Shown in pieces: positions 1-7,061 of a DNA stretch of 14,027 nt (position 1 is its first letter; each line of letters begins with the position of its first letter). The stretch is from Cyanobacteriota bacterium (GTDB taxonomy: Bacteria > Cyanobacteriota > Cyanobacteriia > Leptolyngbyales > Leptolyngbyaceae), in the NCBI GenBank assembly GCA_027482985.1, contig JAIXVO010000407.1, forward strand, positions 1-14,027, read 5' to 3'. Under the pieces are notes generated by a model, which was given only the letters and a program-made list of their open reading frames with translations, did no database searches and was not told the origin of the DNA. A program made the position numbers and the translations under genes.

Positions 1-879
<879 letters not shown>

Positions 880-1048
880 TCACGCTGAAGAGTCGTGAGG
901 CGACGCGGTGCGCTGAAAAACTCAGTGCCATCCATGCCGCTCGGCAAAACACACCTCTTTATATACTGAGTGCGATCGCGCTTTCTGATGAAGGGGTATT
1001 TACCGTACCTGATTGGGGGGTTAGGGTTGGGCGGGGTGCGGAATGGGT

Positions 1049-1080
1049 GTAATACAAGTTGTAGTCTGTCATTGTGTTAC
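1049..1080. promoter_or_regulatory. Imperfect dyad upstream of the GNAT gene
   Basis: GTAATACAA (1049-1057) and TTGTGTTAC (1072-1080) are inverted copies, 8 of 9 bases matching, with the ninth a G-T wobble in RNA, separated by 14 bases. The dyad ends 22 bases before the preferred GNAT start, where an operator or 5'-UTR hairpin would lie. A weak -35/-10 pair (TTGTAG, 17 bases, TTTATC) overlaps its right half. The rest of the 814-1102 dnaK/GNAT divergent gap shows only HIP1 sites and no other clear signal. Confidence 0.3.
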
Positions 1081-1090
1081 GTTTATCACC

Positions 1091-1097
1091 AGAGGTG
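1091..1097 (+). promoter_or_regulatory. Ribosome binding site deciding the GNAT start
   Basis: AGAGGTG lies 5 bases before ATG 1103. The alternative in-frame ATG at 1043 has no such site, and starting there would place the upstream dyad inside the coding sequence. This supports the shorter 324-residue protein. Confidence 0.6.
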
Positions 1098-1102
1098 CCC
1101 CC

Positions 1103-2077
1103 ATGACGGTACTCACGTCATCTCTTCAAGTTCGCCCAACGACTGAGGCGATCAATTACGCCGCGATCGCGGCTCTGATTAATTGCTGTAAAACGGCGGA
1201 CAACTTGGAAGACTTTACTTCTGCGGCAGAAGTGGAACATGAGTTTAATAGCCCCGACTTTGACCTTGAGCGTGACTTGCGGCTGTGGGTAGATGCCCAG
1301 GGAGAACTGGGTGCGATCGCGCAATGCTGGGTGCCAGAGCGGGACAAAACGGTGGATGCCCATTTGTGGTTTAGCATTTTGCCACAGCATCGCGGGATCG
1401 GGCTGGAAGCTGACATTTTTGCCTGGGTGGAAACTCGGTTGCAGGGAGAAGCGATGGTGCGGGGGGTGCCGGGGCGGCTGCGGTGTGGCACTCGGAGTGA
1501 TCAGGTGGAACGGTTGGCGTTACTGCAAGCGCACCAGATGACCCCCGATCGCGAGTTTTATCGGATGGCGCGATCGCTCCTAACCGACATCCCTGCCCCC
1601 GAATTTCCGGCGGGTTTTACGGTGCGACCTTTGCAGGGAGAAACGGAAGTTACTGCCTGGGTGGAATTGTTTAACCAGAGTTTTATTGACCACTGGAACT
1701 TTATTCCCTTAACGGTAAGCGATCGCTTGCACTGGCTCCAGGATTCCTGCTACCAACCGGAACTGGATCTGGTGGCGATCTCGCCGGATGGGACGCTGGC
1801 GGCATTCTGCTACAACCTGATCAATCACCCTGAGAATCAACTCATGGGACGGTTGGAGGGTTGGATTGGTGACCTGGGCACTCGGCGCGGGTTTCGTCGC
1901 TTGGGGCTAGGTCGCGCTATGTTGCTGACGGGTCTGCACGCCTTACGATCGCAGGGCATGGAGACTGCTGTGCTGGGGGTTGATGCTCAAAACCCTTCAG
2001 GAGCGCTGAAGTTGTACCAATCGGTAGGCTTCCAGCATCGGTACAGTTTCATTTCCTTTGTGAAAGCGATGGGGTGA
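1103..2077 (+). CDS. Tandem GNAT-family N-acetyltransferase
   Basis: Predicted acetyl-CoA-dependent acetyltransferase of 324 residues with two GNAT-like halves. The C-terminal half (about 172-322) is the clearer one. Its acetyl-CoA-binding motif A reads DLGTRRGFRRLGLGRAML (257-274), followed by the typical VDAQNPSGALKLYQSVGF strand-helix-strand (293-310). The N-terminal half (about 8-160) has a degenerate motif A, ILPQHRGIGLEADIF (92-106), and may be structural. Two-domain GNATs of this layout include MshD-like enzymes, but no substrate can be read from the sequence. The start at 1103 is chosen for its AGAGGTG; an in-frame ATG at 1043 would add 20 residues. The gene is transcribed alone, divergent from dnaK and convergent with the Uma2 gene, with a long hairpin just past its stop. 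Confidence 0.85.
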   Translation: MTVLTSSLQVRPTTEAINYAAIAALINCCKTADNLEDFTSAAEVEHEFNSPDFDLERDLRLWVDAQGELGAIAQCWVPERDKTVDAHLWFSILPQHRGIGLEADIFAWVETRLQGEAMVRGVPGRLRCGTRSDQVERLALLQAHQMTPDREFYRMARSLLTDIPAPEFPAGFTVRPLQGETEVTAWVELFNQSFIDHWNFIPLTVSDRLHWLQDSCYQPELDLVAISPDGTLAAFCYNLINHPENQLMGRLEGWIGDLGTRRGFRRLGLGRAMLLTGLHALRSQGMETAVLGVDAQNPSGALKLYQSVGFQHRYSFISFVKAMG

Positions 2078-2078
2078 G

Positions 2079-2115
2079 TTAAACCTCGGAGGTTTGCAAA
2101 ACCTCCGAGGTTTAA
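2079..2115. repeat. Perfect 17-bp hairpin repeat in a convergent gap; likely bidirectional terminator
   Basis: A 17-bp perfect inverted repeat with arms at 2079-2095 and 2099-2115 and loop GCA. Each arm is itself nearly palindromic (AAACCTC-G-GAGGTTT), so the DNA could also form two smaller hairpins. It lies one base after the GNAT stop and eight bases before the end of the convergent Uma2 gene. No T-tract of normal length follows on either side. A related hairpin with the same CCTCGG/CCGAGG core and TGCAAAA loop region is at 3029-3061, so this is probably a dispersed repeat family that also stops transcription. Confidence 0.75.
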
Positions 2116-2123
2116 GCTCCAGT

Positions 2124-2981
2124 TCATGGCTCCAAAGTTTCAATCTCAGCGATCGCGAGTCCGGTGATCTGGGCAATCTGGGAGATCGGGAGTCCGGTTT
2201 GGCGTAAGTTTCGGGCAATCTGCTGCACCTGATTTTCGGCGCGATCGGCCCTTTGCCGTTCTTGCTCGGCACGTTGCCGTTCTTGGTCAGCCCGTTGTTG
2301 AGCTTGGTCAGCGCGTTGCCGTTCTCGCTCGGTTTGTTGTTGTTCCTGGGCGGCCTGTTGTTGAGCCTGCTCTTCTGCCGTCAACAGTAGACTGCCATCG
2401 GGATAGGCCCAGCGCAGCCAGGTGGTTTCGACGGATTTGAAGGTGCCCTGCCACCGTAGTAGGCCTAAACCTAAGACTTCACTGGTTAAGCGATCGTCCT
2501 CACGGGCGATCGCTTGGTAAGTACCACCGATCAACCGAAATCCGGCCCAATCGTCTACCTGAAACGGGTCATACCAGAAATATTCGGGGACATGCATCTG
2601 ATTCTGATAAATCAGTTTTTTTTCCTGCTTATCTTTGGTGGCGGTGCTGTTAGATAACAACTCAATAATCAAATCGGGAGTTTTGGCTTCTTCCCAACAC
2701 ACCCAACTTTTGCGCTCGCCTTTCGGCACGTTCAACGCCACAAACACATCCGGGCCTTTAAAGTCTTGATTTTTGACCTGCGCCAGGCTGTAGTAAACAA
2801 ACATATCACCCCCGACATAGCCATCTTCGCGCTGATCCAGCCAGGGTCGCAGCCCATCGATCAGCAATTCCATTTGGAGTTTATGCCGTTCGCTCTCCAT
2901 TTTGTCGCCATCGCTGTAGGGTAGATCAGCCTGAGTGGGGGGCAGCGAGAAGCCGAGAGCGGCCAATTCGGTTGGGGTCAT
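2124..2981 (-). CDS. Uma2-family (DUF820) PD-(D/E)XK nuclease-like protein with coiled-coil tail
   Basis: A 285-residue Uma2-family protein, a group greatly expanded in cyanobacteria with a restriction-endonuclease-like fold and mostly unknown roles. The catalytic pattern is visible: Asp78 in FKGPDVFVAL, Glu107 in DLIIELLSNST, a following Lys (121/122) in QEKKLIYQ, then EYFWYDPF (133-140). The usual domain covers about 30-190. Residues 200-255 are a Glu/Gln/Arg-rich coiled coil built on a repeating RADQ/RAEQ-type unit. Residues 256-285 (NLRQTGLPISQIAQITG...) resemble a short helix-turn-helix tail. The ATG at 2981 has no good Shine-Dalgarno. The gene follows the recombinase in the same direction with a 78-base gap that contains a hairpin repeat, and a related hairpin lies just past its stop. 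No function beyond a possible nuclease can be assigned. Confidence 0.88.
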   Translation of the reverse strand: MTPTELAALGFSLPPTQADLPYSDGDKMESERHKLQMELLIDGLRPWLDQREDGYVGGDMFVYYSLAQVKNQDFKGPDVFVALNVPKGERKSWVCWEEAKTPDLIIELLSNSTATKDKQEKKLIYQNQMHVPEYFWYDPFQVDDWAGFRLIGGTYQAIAREDDRLTSEVLGLGLLRWQGTFKSVETTWLRWAYPDGSLLLTAEEQAQQQAAQEQQQTERERQRADQAQQRADQERQRAEQERQRADRAENQVQQIARNLRQTGLPISQIAQITGLAIAEIETLEP

Positions 2982-3028
2982 GATTGGAATGCTCAGGTCA
3001 AGGGTGTTTCTATTTTAAGTTGTGCCGC

Positions 3029-3061
3029 AGACCTCGGAGGGTGCAAAAACCGCCGAGGTCT
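3029..3061. repeat. Second hairpin repeat, overlapping the recombinase stop codon
   Basis: AGACCTCGG (3029-3037) pairs with CCGAGGTCT (3053-3061) in a 9-bp perfect stem, extended by two more pairs after one mismatch. The core CCTCGGAGG, the TGCAAAA centre and the CCGAGG arm match the hairpin at 2079-2115, so the two are diverged copies of one element. It overlaps the last two bases of the recombinase stop (TAG, 3062-3060) and could attenuate read-through into the Uma2 gene. Confidence 0.65.
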
Positions 3062-3935
3062 ATACGGGCAAATGCATGGCGCTGCTGTCGGTGGGGTTGG
3101 CGGCGATGTAGTTGCGAGTGGTATTGAGGGATTCGTGACCGAGGGTTTCTTGTAGTAGGGTGAGGGGCACTTTCCGCTGAACGCTGTGACCCGCGTGGCT
3201 GTGGCGCAACCAGTGGGGGGAGGTGCCGGAGACATCGATCCGGAGTCCGGCAGCTTTGACGATGTTGCGGACTTGATTGGGTTTTAACCCGCCCCCCTGC
3301 CGGGAAGGGAAAAGATGATCGTCAGGTGCGGCGGCACCGCGAAAATTTTGCAGCTCTTTCCAGGTGTCGGCAGAGAATTTGACCCAGCGATTTTTGCGAC
3401 CTTTGCCGAAGATGTGAACGGTGGCCGTCCCGTCGGCATTCGCGGTGATGTCTTGCCACTTGAGGGCGCAGAGTTCGCTGACCCGACAGCCGATCGCATA
3501 CATGAACCGCAGCATGACGCGATCGCGCAACTTGGGGGTCATCGCAATCAACATCAGCGTTTGGCTTTCGGTGAGGGTGCGTTGAGAAAAAGTTTTGGGC
3601 ATCTCTTTGAGTCTCACGGCTTTGCCGACGTTAACTCGCAGTAAGCCGGTGGAATTGCCAAAGGTAAGCAAACTTTTAACGGTCGCCATCCGCCGATTCA
3701 AAGTGGACTCGGCCCAACCTAAGCCTTCCATTGCCGTCTGGTAAGCATAGACATCGTTGAGGGTAATTTGACCCAGCGGTTTGTCTTTTAAATAGGACAA
3801 AAAATATTCAATATCTCGCCGATAGGCCCGCTGACTATGGGGCGACTTGCCCTTGAGCCACAGTTCGATCACTTGCTCAAGGCTGGTATCATCCGCCAGG
3901 ATGGAGTTTGAGGGGGGTAGAGGGGCTGCTAGCAT
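3060..3935 (-). CDS. Tyrosine recombinase / phage-type integrase
   Basis: Site-specific DNA recombinase that cleaves and rejoins DNA through a covalent 3'-phosphotyrosine. The 291-residue protein has an N-terminal SAM-like core-binding domain (about 15-100, with SPHSQRAYRRDIEYFLSYL) and a catalytic domain (115-285). All active-site residues are present: Arg151 (GCRVSELCALKW), Lys178 (FGKGRKNRW), His241 and Arg244 (HWLRH), His267 (LGHESL) and Tyr276 (RNYI). Size and layout are XerC/D-like, but there is no partner gene, so it is more likely a solitary accessory integrase than the dif recombinase. The frame is open to TTG 3968, but ATG 3935 is preferred because it puts the inverted repeat at 3941-3970 just upstream instead of in the coding sequence. 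Neither start has a strong Shine-Dalgarno. It may be co-transcribed with the Uma2 gene. Confidence 0.93.
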   Translation of the reverse strand: MLAAPLPPSNSILADDTSLEQVIELWLKGKSPHSQRAYRRDIEYFLSYLKDKPLGQITLNDVYAYQTAMEGLGWAESTLNRRMATVKSLLTFGNSTGLLRVNVGKAVRLKEMPKTFSQRTLTESQTLMLIAMTPKLRDRVMLRFMYAIGCRVSELCALKWQDITANADGTATVHIFGKGRKNRWVKFSADTWKELQNFRGAAAPDDHLFPSRQGGGLKPNQVRNIVKAAGLRIDVSGTSPHWLRHSHAGHSVQRKVPLTLLQETLGHESLNTTRNYIAANPTDSSAMHLPV

Positions 3936-3940
3936 CAATG

Positions 3941-3970
3941 AGTTGGTGATAATTATCGTTATCACCAACT
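3941..3970. promoter_or_regulatory. 12+12 bp perfect inverted repeat at the recombinase 5' end
   Basis: AGTTGGTGATAA (3941-3952) and TTATCACCAACT (3959-3970) are perfect inverted copies around TTATCG. The centre also contains the 10-bp palindrome GATAATTATC (3948-3957), so the site holds overlapping GATAA half-sites. On the minus strand a TATAGT (3976-3971) that could be a -10 borders it directly, with only a weak -35 (TGAAGG, 3998-3993) upstream. The repeat would therefore cover the transcription start and lie 6 bases before ATG 3935: a typical repressor-operator position, or a 5'-UTR hairpin. Confidence 0.6.
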
Positions 3971-4054
3971 ACTATACCCGAACCCATCCATCCCTTCACC
4001 CCATCATTCGCAGGAAAATTGCGATCGCAATTCTGCTCTCATTAATCTTATTTA

Positions 4055-4532
4055 AGACTTTATTTAAGTCTTTTAATAAGACTCAGATTCAAAATTAAGA
4101 CTGGAATTTGACTTGACCTGGTGAGAGAATCCGCTTCACCGCAGGGTGCCGTTAGCGAAAGCGTAACGTACCACCAGCGTCTCGAAATAGCACAACATTC
4201 CCCCGCTTTCATCAACTGTGACAGGCGCAAATCGCGATCGCCAGTTCAGTCGCCAAAATTCTCACAAGTCTCATGTGAGTTTTGAAATAGGTCTAGAGGA
4301 AAGACTCAAATTTAGTTTTGAGACTAGATAGTCTTAACAGTCTTAAATAAGTCTTCAAAGAAGTCTCACTAGGAGTCTTAGCATTCAAAAAGAGACTCTT
4401 TTGGTCTTAAAGTCTTAGGAGAGACTTACAATAAGTCTCGCAAGAAGATTTCATGAGTCTCGTGAGATTAATTAGGGTGAACACGACTCACCAATTAAAA
4501 GACAACTTTGTCCCGCAATCTTGTTTGAGTCT
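4055..4532. repeat. Cluster of AGTCT/AGACT pentamers, in part helically phased
   Basis: Eighteen AGTCT or AGACT pentamers by my count. Starts: 4055, 4067, 4079, 4098, 4267, 4302, 4321, 4330, 4339, 4350, 4362, 4374, 4393, 4411, 4422, 4434, 4456, 4528. Twelve lie between 4302 and 4460, where random sequence would give well under one. Most extend to AGTCTT or AGTCTC. Successive steps of 9, 11, 12, 12 (4330-4374), 11 and 12 (4411-4434), and 12 and 12 (4055-4079) are close to a DNA helical turn, so a protein bound to each would sit on one face. The family is not known to me; iterons, recombinase arm sites or a nucleoprotein scaffold are possible. Confidence 0.7.
4145..4172. repeat. Degenerate cyanobacterial palindromic repeat (GGTGCGTTA...TAACGCACC type)
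   Basis: GGTGCCGTTAGC, then GAAA, then GCGTAACGTACC forms an imperfect hairpin with a GNRA-like loop. It looks like a worn copy of the palindrome with GGTGCGTTA and TAACGCACC ends that is scattered through many filamentous cyanobacterial genomes. That family link rests on memory. It separates the small 4055-4102 group of AGTCT motifs from the main cluster. Confidence 0.5.
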
Positions 4533-4762
4533 TCTTTTAAGTCCTATAAAAAGAATCAGAATCTCAATTAATACTCTAATTGAATCACAAACGGTCATAT
4601 AAGAAGCAGGTTTTAGGAGGGAATGGTCATCACTCACTTCAGTTAAGCGGAAGGCACTGACACATAGCGCTGCGCATAATCGCCATTTGCCCAACTTCAT
4701 GAGTCGCGATCGCTAGTTAATGCTGTTTCAAAACAGCTATTTGCAAGGGCAAGCAGGGTTAC

Positions 4763-4809
4763 AAAAAATCCGCTGCCACACCTGCCTCAACAAGTCGCCA
4801 CAGCGGATT
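4763..4809 (-). terminator. Rho-independent terminator of the Pro/Gly-rich gene
   Basis: On the minus strand AATCCGCTG (4809-4801) pairs with CAGCGGATT (4775-4767). The stem is 9 bp, the loop is 25 bases, and a T6 run (4768-4763) follows or overlaps the stem end. It lies 40 bases past the stop of the Pro/Gly-rich gene. The loop is longer than usual, but stem and T-run are in the right order for that strand. Confidence 0.65.
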
Positions 4810-4849
4810 CACGATTTTATAGAATTAGCTTGAATCAGTCACTTGCGCA

Positions 4850-5317
4850 TTAGCGAGATTGAGGCTCCACGATCGCACTCGACGGATTAATCGAGGGCGC
4901 AGGCAAGGTAATCGTCGGCGTGCCAATGGGCGTTGTGCCACCTGGATTAATTCCAGGCGTTACGGTTCCCCCAAAGCTGCCTCCAGTTCCAAAGTTGGGT
5001 CTGCCCGTGGTACCAGGCCCCGGATTCCCAAAACTCGATCCCGTCCCAAATCCCGTTCCCGATCCGGTGCCCGTGCCCACGCCACTTGTTCCCGGTGTGA
5101 CCGTTGTCCCCAAGCCCGTGCCAGGAGGGGTGGTGGTGGGCACGGGCACAGTTGGCGGCGGCGCGATCGTGGTGGGCGGATTCACAATGACACTAGGAAC
5201 CGTCACCGTACCAGGCACGGGTTGAACTTGAGCCGATCCGGGAGTCGCGACGATTAAGAGGCTTAATCCACCTGCCACACTTGCCATCAGAGCATTGATC
5301 GAAAGGGTTGAAGTCAT
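4850..5317 (-). CDS. Secreted Pro/Gly/Thr-rich low-complexity protein
   Basis: A 155-residue protein from ATG 5317 with an apparent signal peptide: short N-region, hydrophobic MASVAGGLSLLIVATP, then a GSAQ cleavage site near residue 30. The mature part is almost entirely Pro, Gly, Thr, Ser and Val, with loose repeats such as TVPSVIVNPP, GTGSGTGFGTG and GTTPIGTPT. It has no cysteines and very few charges until the last residues (EPQSR). This suggests an extended secreted or wall-associated polypeptide; I recognise no family. The frame is open further up to TTG 5410, which would add 31 mostly basic residues ahead of the signal peptide; I prefer the ATG, though neither has a good Shine-Dalgarno. 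Long frames on the opposite strand are by-products of the repetitive, GC-rich composition. A T-run terminator follows, and the SpoIID-like gene lies upstream in the same direction. Confidence 0.65.
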   Translation of the reverse strand: MTSTLSINALMASVAGGLSLLIVATPGSAQVQPVPGTVTVPSVIVNPPTTIAPPPTVPVPTTTPPGTGLGTTVTPGTSGVGTGTGSGTGFGTGSSFGNPGPGTTGRPNFGTGGSFGGTVTPGINPGGTTPIGTPTITLPAPSINPSSAIVEPQSR

Positions 5318-5492
5318 AATTCGTACTGCTGTCTCTACCCCTTTACGGTAGAAGCGCAGTCTGGAAACCACACCCTTCACAAGACTGAAGAAGGTCAAAA
5401 TCTGTGTCAAAACTCAGAAAAAACTTTCAAACTTAAACGCAGGAAATAGACTAAGTTTCAAGAATTCATCTATCTAAAGATAGAAATTGAGC

Positions 5493-6554
5493 TTACTCAA
5501 TGTCCATCTGGATTCGTGCAATCCCCGTTCCAGCATAGTAAGTGCTCAGAATATGGCGATAATTGTGACCCTGTTCGGCCAATCCCAACGCCCCAATCTG
5601 ACTCATGCCATGACCTTGAAACGCATCCATGACAATATCATCTGTTGCCGCATACAGCGATTCCACCACCCCACCTCGGTAACTGACAAACTCCCCGCTG
5701 GTGCTGTTCACTGCCTGGCGAGTCGTCGTCGCTTCACTGGCCACCCCTTTGTACACTTGAAAATACTCATCTGACCCTAAATCATAGAGATCTCGCTTCA
5801 CGGGTTTGAGATGATACGTCAGCGCATAGGAACGAGCTGCCACCGCTTGCGCCTTGAGCGCCTCCATCGGCCAACTGGGGGAAACCTCCGCCCCTACCAC
5901 ACTGTAGAGATATTGTTGCAGGTTGATATAATTCACCACCCACAAGCCTTGCCCACTGGTCGCCACCAACAACTTACCGCGATACCCGCGATCGCCAATG
6001 TAGGTCAGCCCAGTGGCGGCTGGATCAATCCAGATTAATGGCGGTAACGTTGCCGACCCTAAATAAATCTGTTTCCCATCCGTTTGCATTTGAAAGTTTG
6101 ACTTCGGTGGGATTTCGTACAGCAACTTATTCGACTGCACATCAAACACGCCGCCCCCGGCAGAAGTGCTGACGGCCAAAGAGTCTGCCGCTTTATGCAG
6201 TAAGACCCGCATTTGAATCGCCGCATCCACTGACAGATTGATCGCTGGTTGCACTGCGGGTATCGCCGCTGGACGGGGTGGAGCCACTGGTTTGGGCGTT
6301 GGTGAGGGACTGGGCACCACCACCTTAGCAACTTCGACGGGTGTCTCACTGGATATTGCTTGGGGAGTTACCGCGATCGCGGGAAGTTTCACCGTTGCCG
6401 CTTTCGGCACTGATGTTGGTGCCGCCTCCGGTGCCGTTACCGCTGGCACCATTTGATGGATTACAGGAATCCCTATTAAGGGAATCGCCGCCAATATCGG
6501 TAGAACAGTCCAGGGACGTTGCTTAAACCAGTGAATAACAACTTGCCAATTCAT
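5493..6554 (-). CDS. Membrane-anchored SpoIID/LytB-domain protein (peptidoglycan-acting)
   Basis: A 353-residue protein with an N-terminal hydrophobic anchor (about 15-33), a Pro/Ala/Val-rich linker (36-105) and a SpoIID domain (about 108-345). SpoIID proteins are lytic transglycosylases that cut glycan strands, often those stripped of stem peptides. Family marks are NLQQYLYSVVGAEVSPSWP (211-229), where Glu223 aligns with the catalytic Glu, EALKAQAVAARSYAL (231-245), and the C-terminal GHGMSQIGALGLAEQG (314-329) with YYAGTGI (339-345). The segment between VESLYAATDD and GHGMSQ is very short; longer relatives have an extra stretch there, so this is a compact version. Activity is inferred, not proven. 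The ATG at 6554 lacks a clear Shine-Dalgarno. The downstream neighbour in the same direction is the secreted Pro/Gly-rich protein, about 175 bases away, which fits an envelope role. Confidence 0.88.
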   Translation of the reverse strand: MNWQVVIHWFKQRPWTVLPILAAIPLIGIPVIHQMVPAVTAPEAAPTSVPKAATVKLPAIAVTPQAISSETPVEVAKVVVPSPSPTPKPVAPPRPAAIPAVQPAINLSVDAAIQMRVLLHKAADSLAVSTSAGGGVFDVQSNKLLYEIPPKSNFQMQTDGKQIYLGSATLPPLIWIDPAATGLTYIGDRGYRGKLLVATSGQGLWVVNYINLQQYLYSVVGAEVSPSWPMEALKAQAVAARSYALTYHLKPVKRDLYDLGSDEYFQVYKGVASEATTTRQAVNSTSGEFVSYRGGVVESLYAATDDIVMDAFQGHGMSQIGALGLAEQGHNYRHILSTYYAGTGIARIQMDIE

Positions 6555-6803
6555 TTGGGTGTATTAAATTTATGTTAGAACCTGAGCTTGGTTTCTCTCA
6601 CTTACAATTTCTTCAAGTATTTTAACTTAGCCCTGCAATTTTACCCAGAATCATTGAGTTTGGAGGGATAATCAAGCCTTCGTCTGATTTTAATCGATAG
6701 TGTACAAACCCTTGTTATCATCGTGAAATTTAAACTACAAATCAAGGATTATGGTAGACCTAGCTTGAGTCTCAAACCGAGTGCTAGCAAGCATAATTGG
6801 GAG

Positions 6804-6819
6804 TAACCCTAAAGGGTTA
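6804..6819. repeat. Short perfect hairpin
   Basis: TAACCCT and AGGGTTA form a 7-bp stem with an AA loop. The outer GGGAG (6799-6803) and CTCC (6826-6829) could lengthen the pairing. No T-run follows in either direction, so this is not a clear terminator. Confidence 0.45.
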
Positions 6820-6865
6820 GTACAGCCTCCGACTCATAATTCGTGGCATTAATAAAATTCTCCAT

Positions 6866-6917
6866 AAATCATCCTTAAGGATGATTTCAAATCGCTTTTT
6901 TTGAGGATGATCATCCT
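6866..6917. promoter_or_regulatory. Two linked palindromes sharing the half-site ATCATCCTTAA
   Basis: A perfect 22-bp palindrome, AAATCATCCTTAAGGATGATTT (split here as AAATCATCCTT at 6866-6876 and AAGGATGATTT at 6877-6887), is followed 16 bases later by a 14-bp one, AGGATGATCATCCT (6904-6917). Both are built from the same half-site ATCATCC, joined tail-to-tail in the first and head-to-head in the second, and the second continues to ATCATCCTTAA (6910-6920). Four copies of one half-site suggest a multi-dimer operator between the divergent genes. The first palindrome is followed by a T7 run (6896-6902), so it could also act as a terminator for a plus-strand transcript. Confidence 0.5.
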
Positions 6918-7061
6918 TAATTGAGAAGGAATTTACTTTCTCGATCGCCATTCACTGCCGCCATTTATCCCCCTTAGGAGGACTGCTCATCCATCACCAG
7001 GGTTGCCCCATATCGTCTTACCATACTCGTGCAAACTGGGTCTGGATTCGCGATCGCGTAG

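Larger units (their letters stand above)
3977..4849. other. AT-rich non-coding region upstream of the recombinase
   Basis: About 870 bases with no convincing gene. It holds the AGTCT/AGACT cluster (4055-4532), a degenerate dispersed palindrome (4145-4172), a small 7-bp hairpin GCTGTTT/AAACAGC (4723-4738), and the terminator of the next gene (4767-4809). It is clearly more AT-rich than the flanking genes. A 70-codon minus-strand frame (4700-4488) has no ribosome binding site or recognisable protein character. Confidence 0.7.

Noticed and set aside
3060..3935. Calling the recombinase XerC
   Set aside because: Size and motifs fit, but it is solitary in an accessory-looking region and dif-type function cannot be shown from this sequence.
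4055..4532. CRISPR array reading of the AGTCT region
   Set aside because: The repeated unit is only 5-7 bases with 4-7 base gaps and no constant long repeat; no cas genes are nearby.
4488..4700. A 70-codon minus-strand ORF in the AT-rich region
   Set aside because: No ribosome binding site, no recognisable motif, overlaps the AGTCT cluster and has no protein-like composition pattern.
4859..5257. Long plus-strand ORFs (4859-5257 and 4920-5225) opposite the Pro/Gly-rich gene
   Set aside because: They are shadows of a repetitive GC-rich sequence. Only the minus-strand frame has a signal peptide and a terminator after it.
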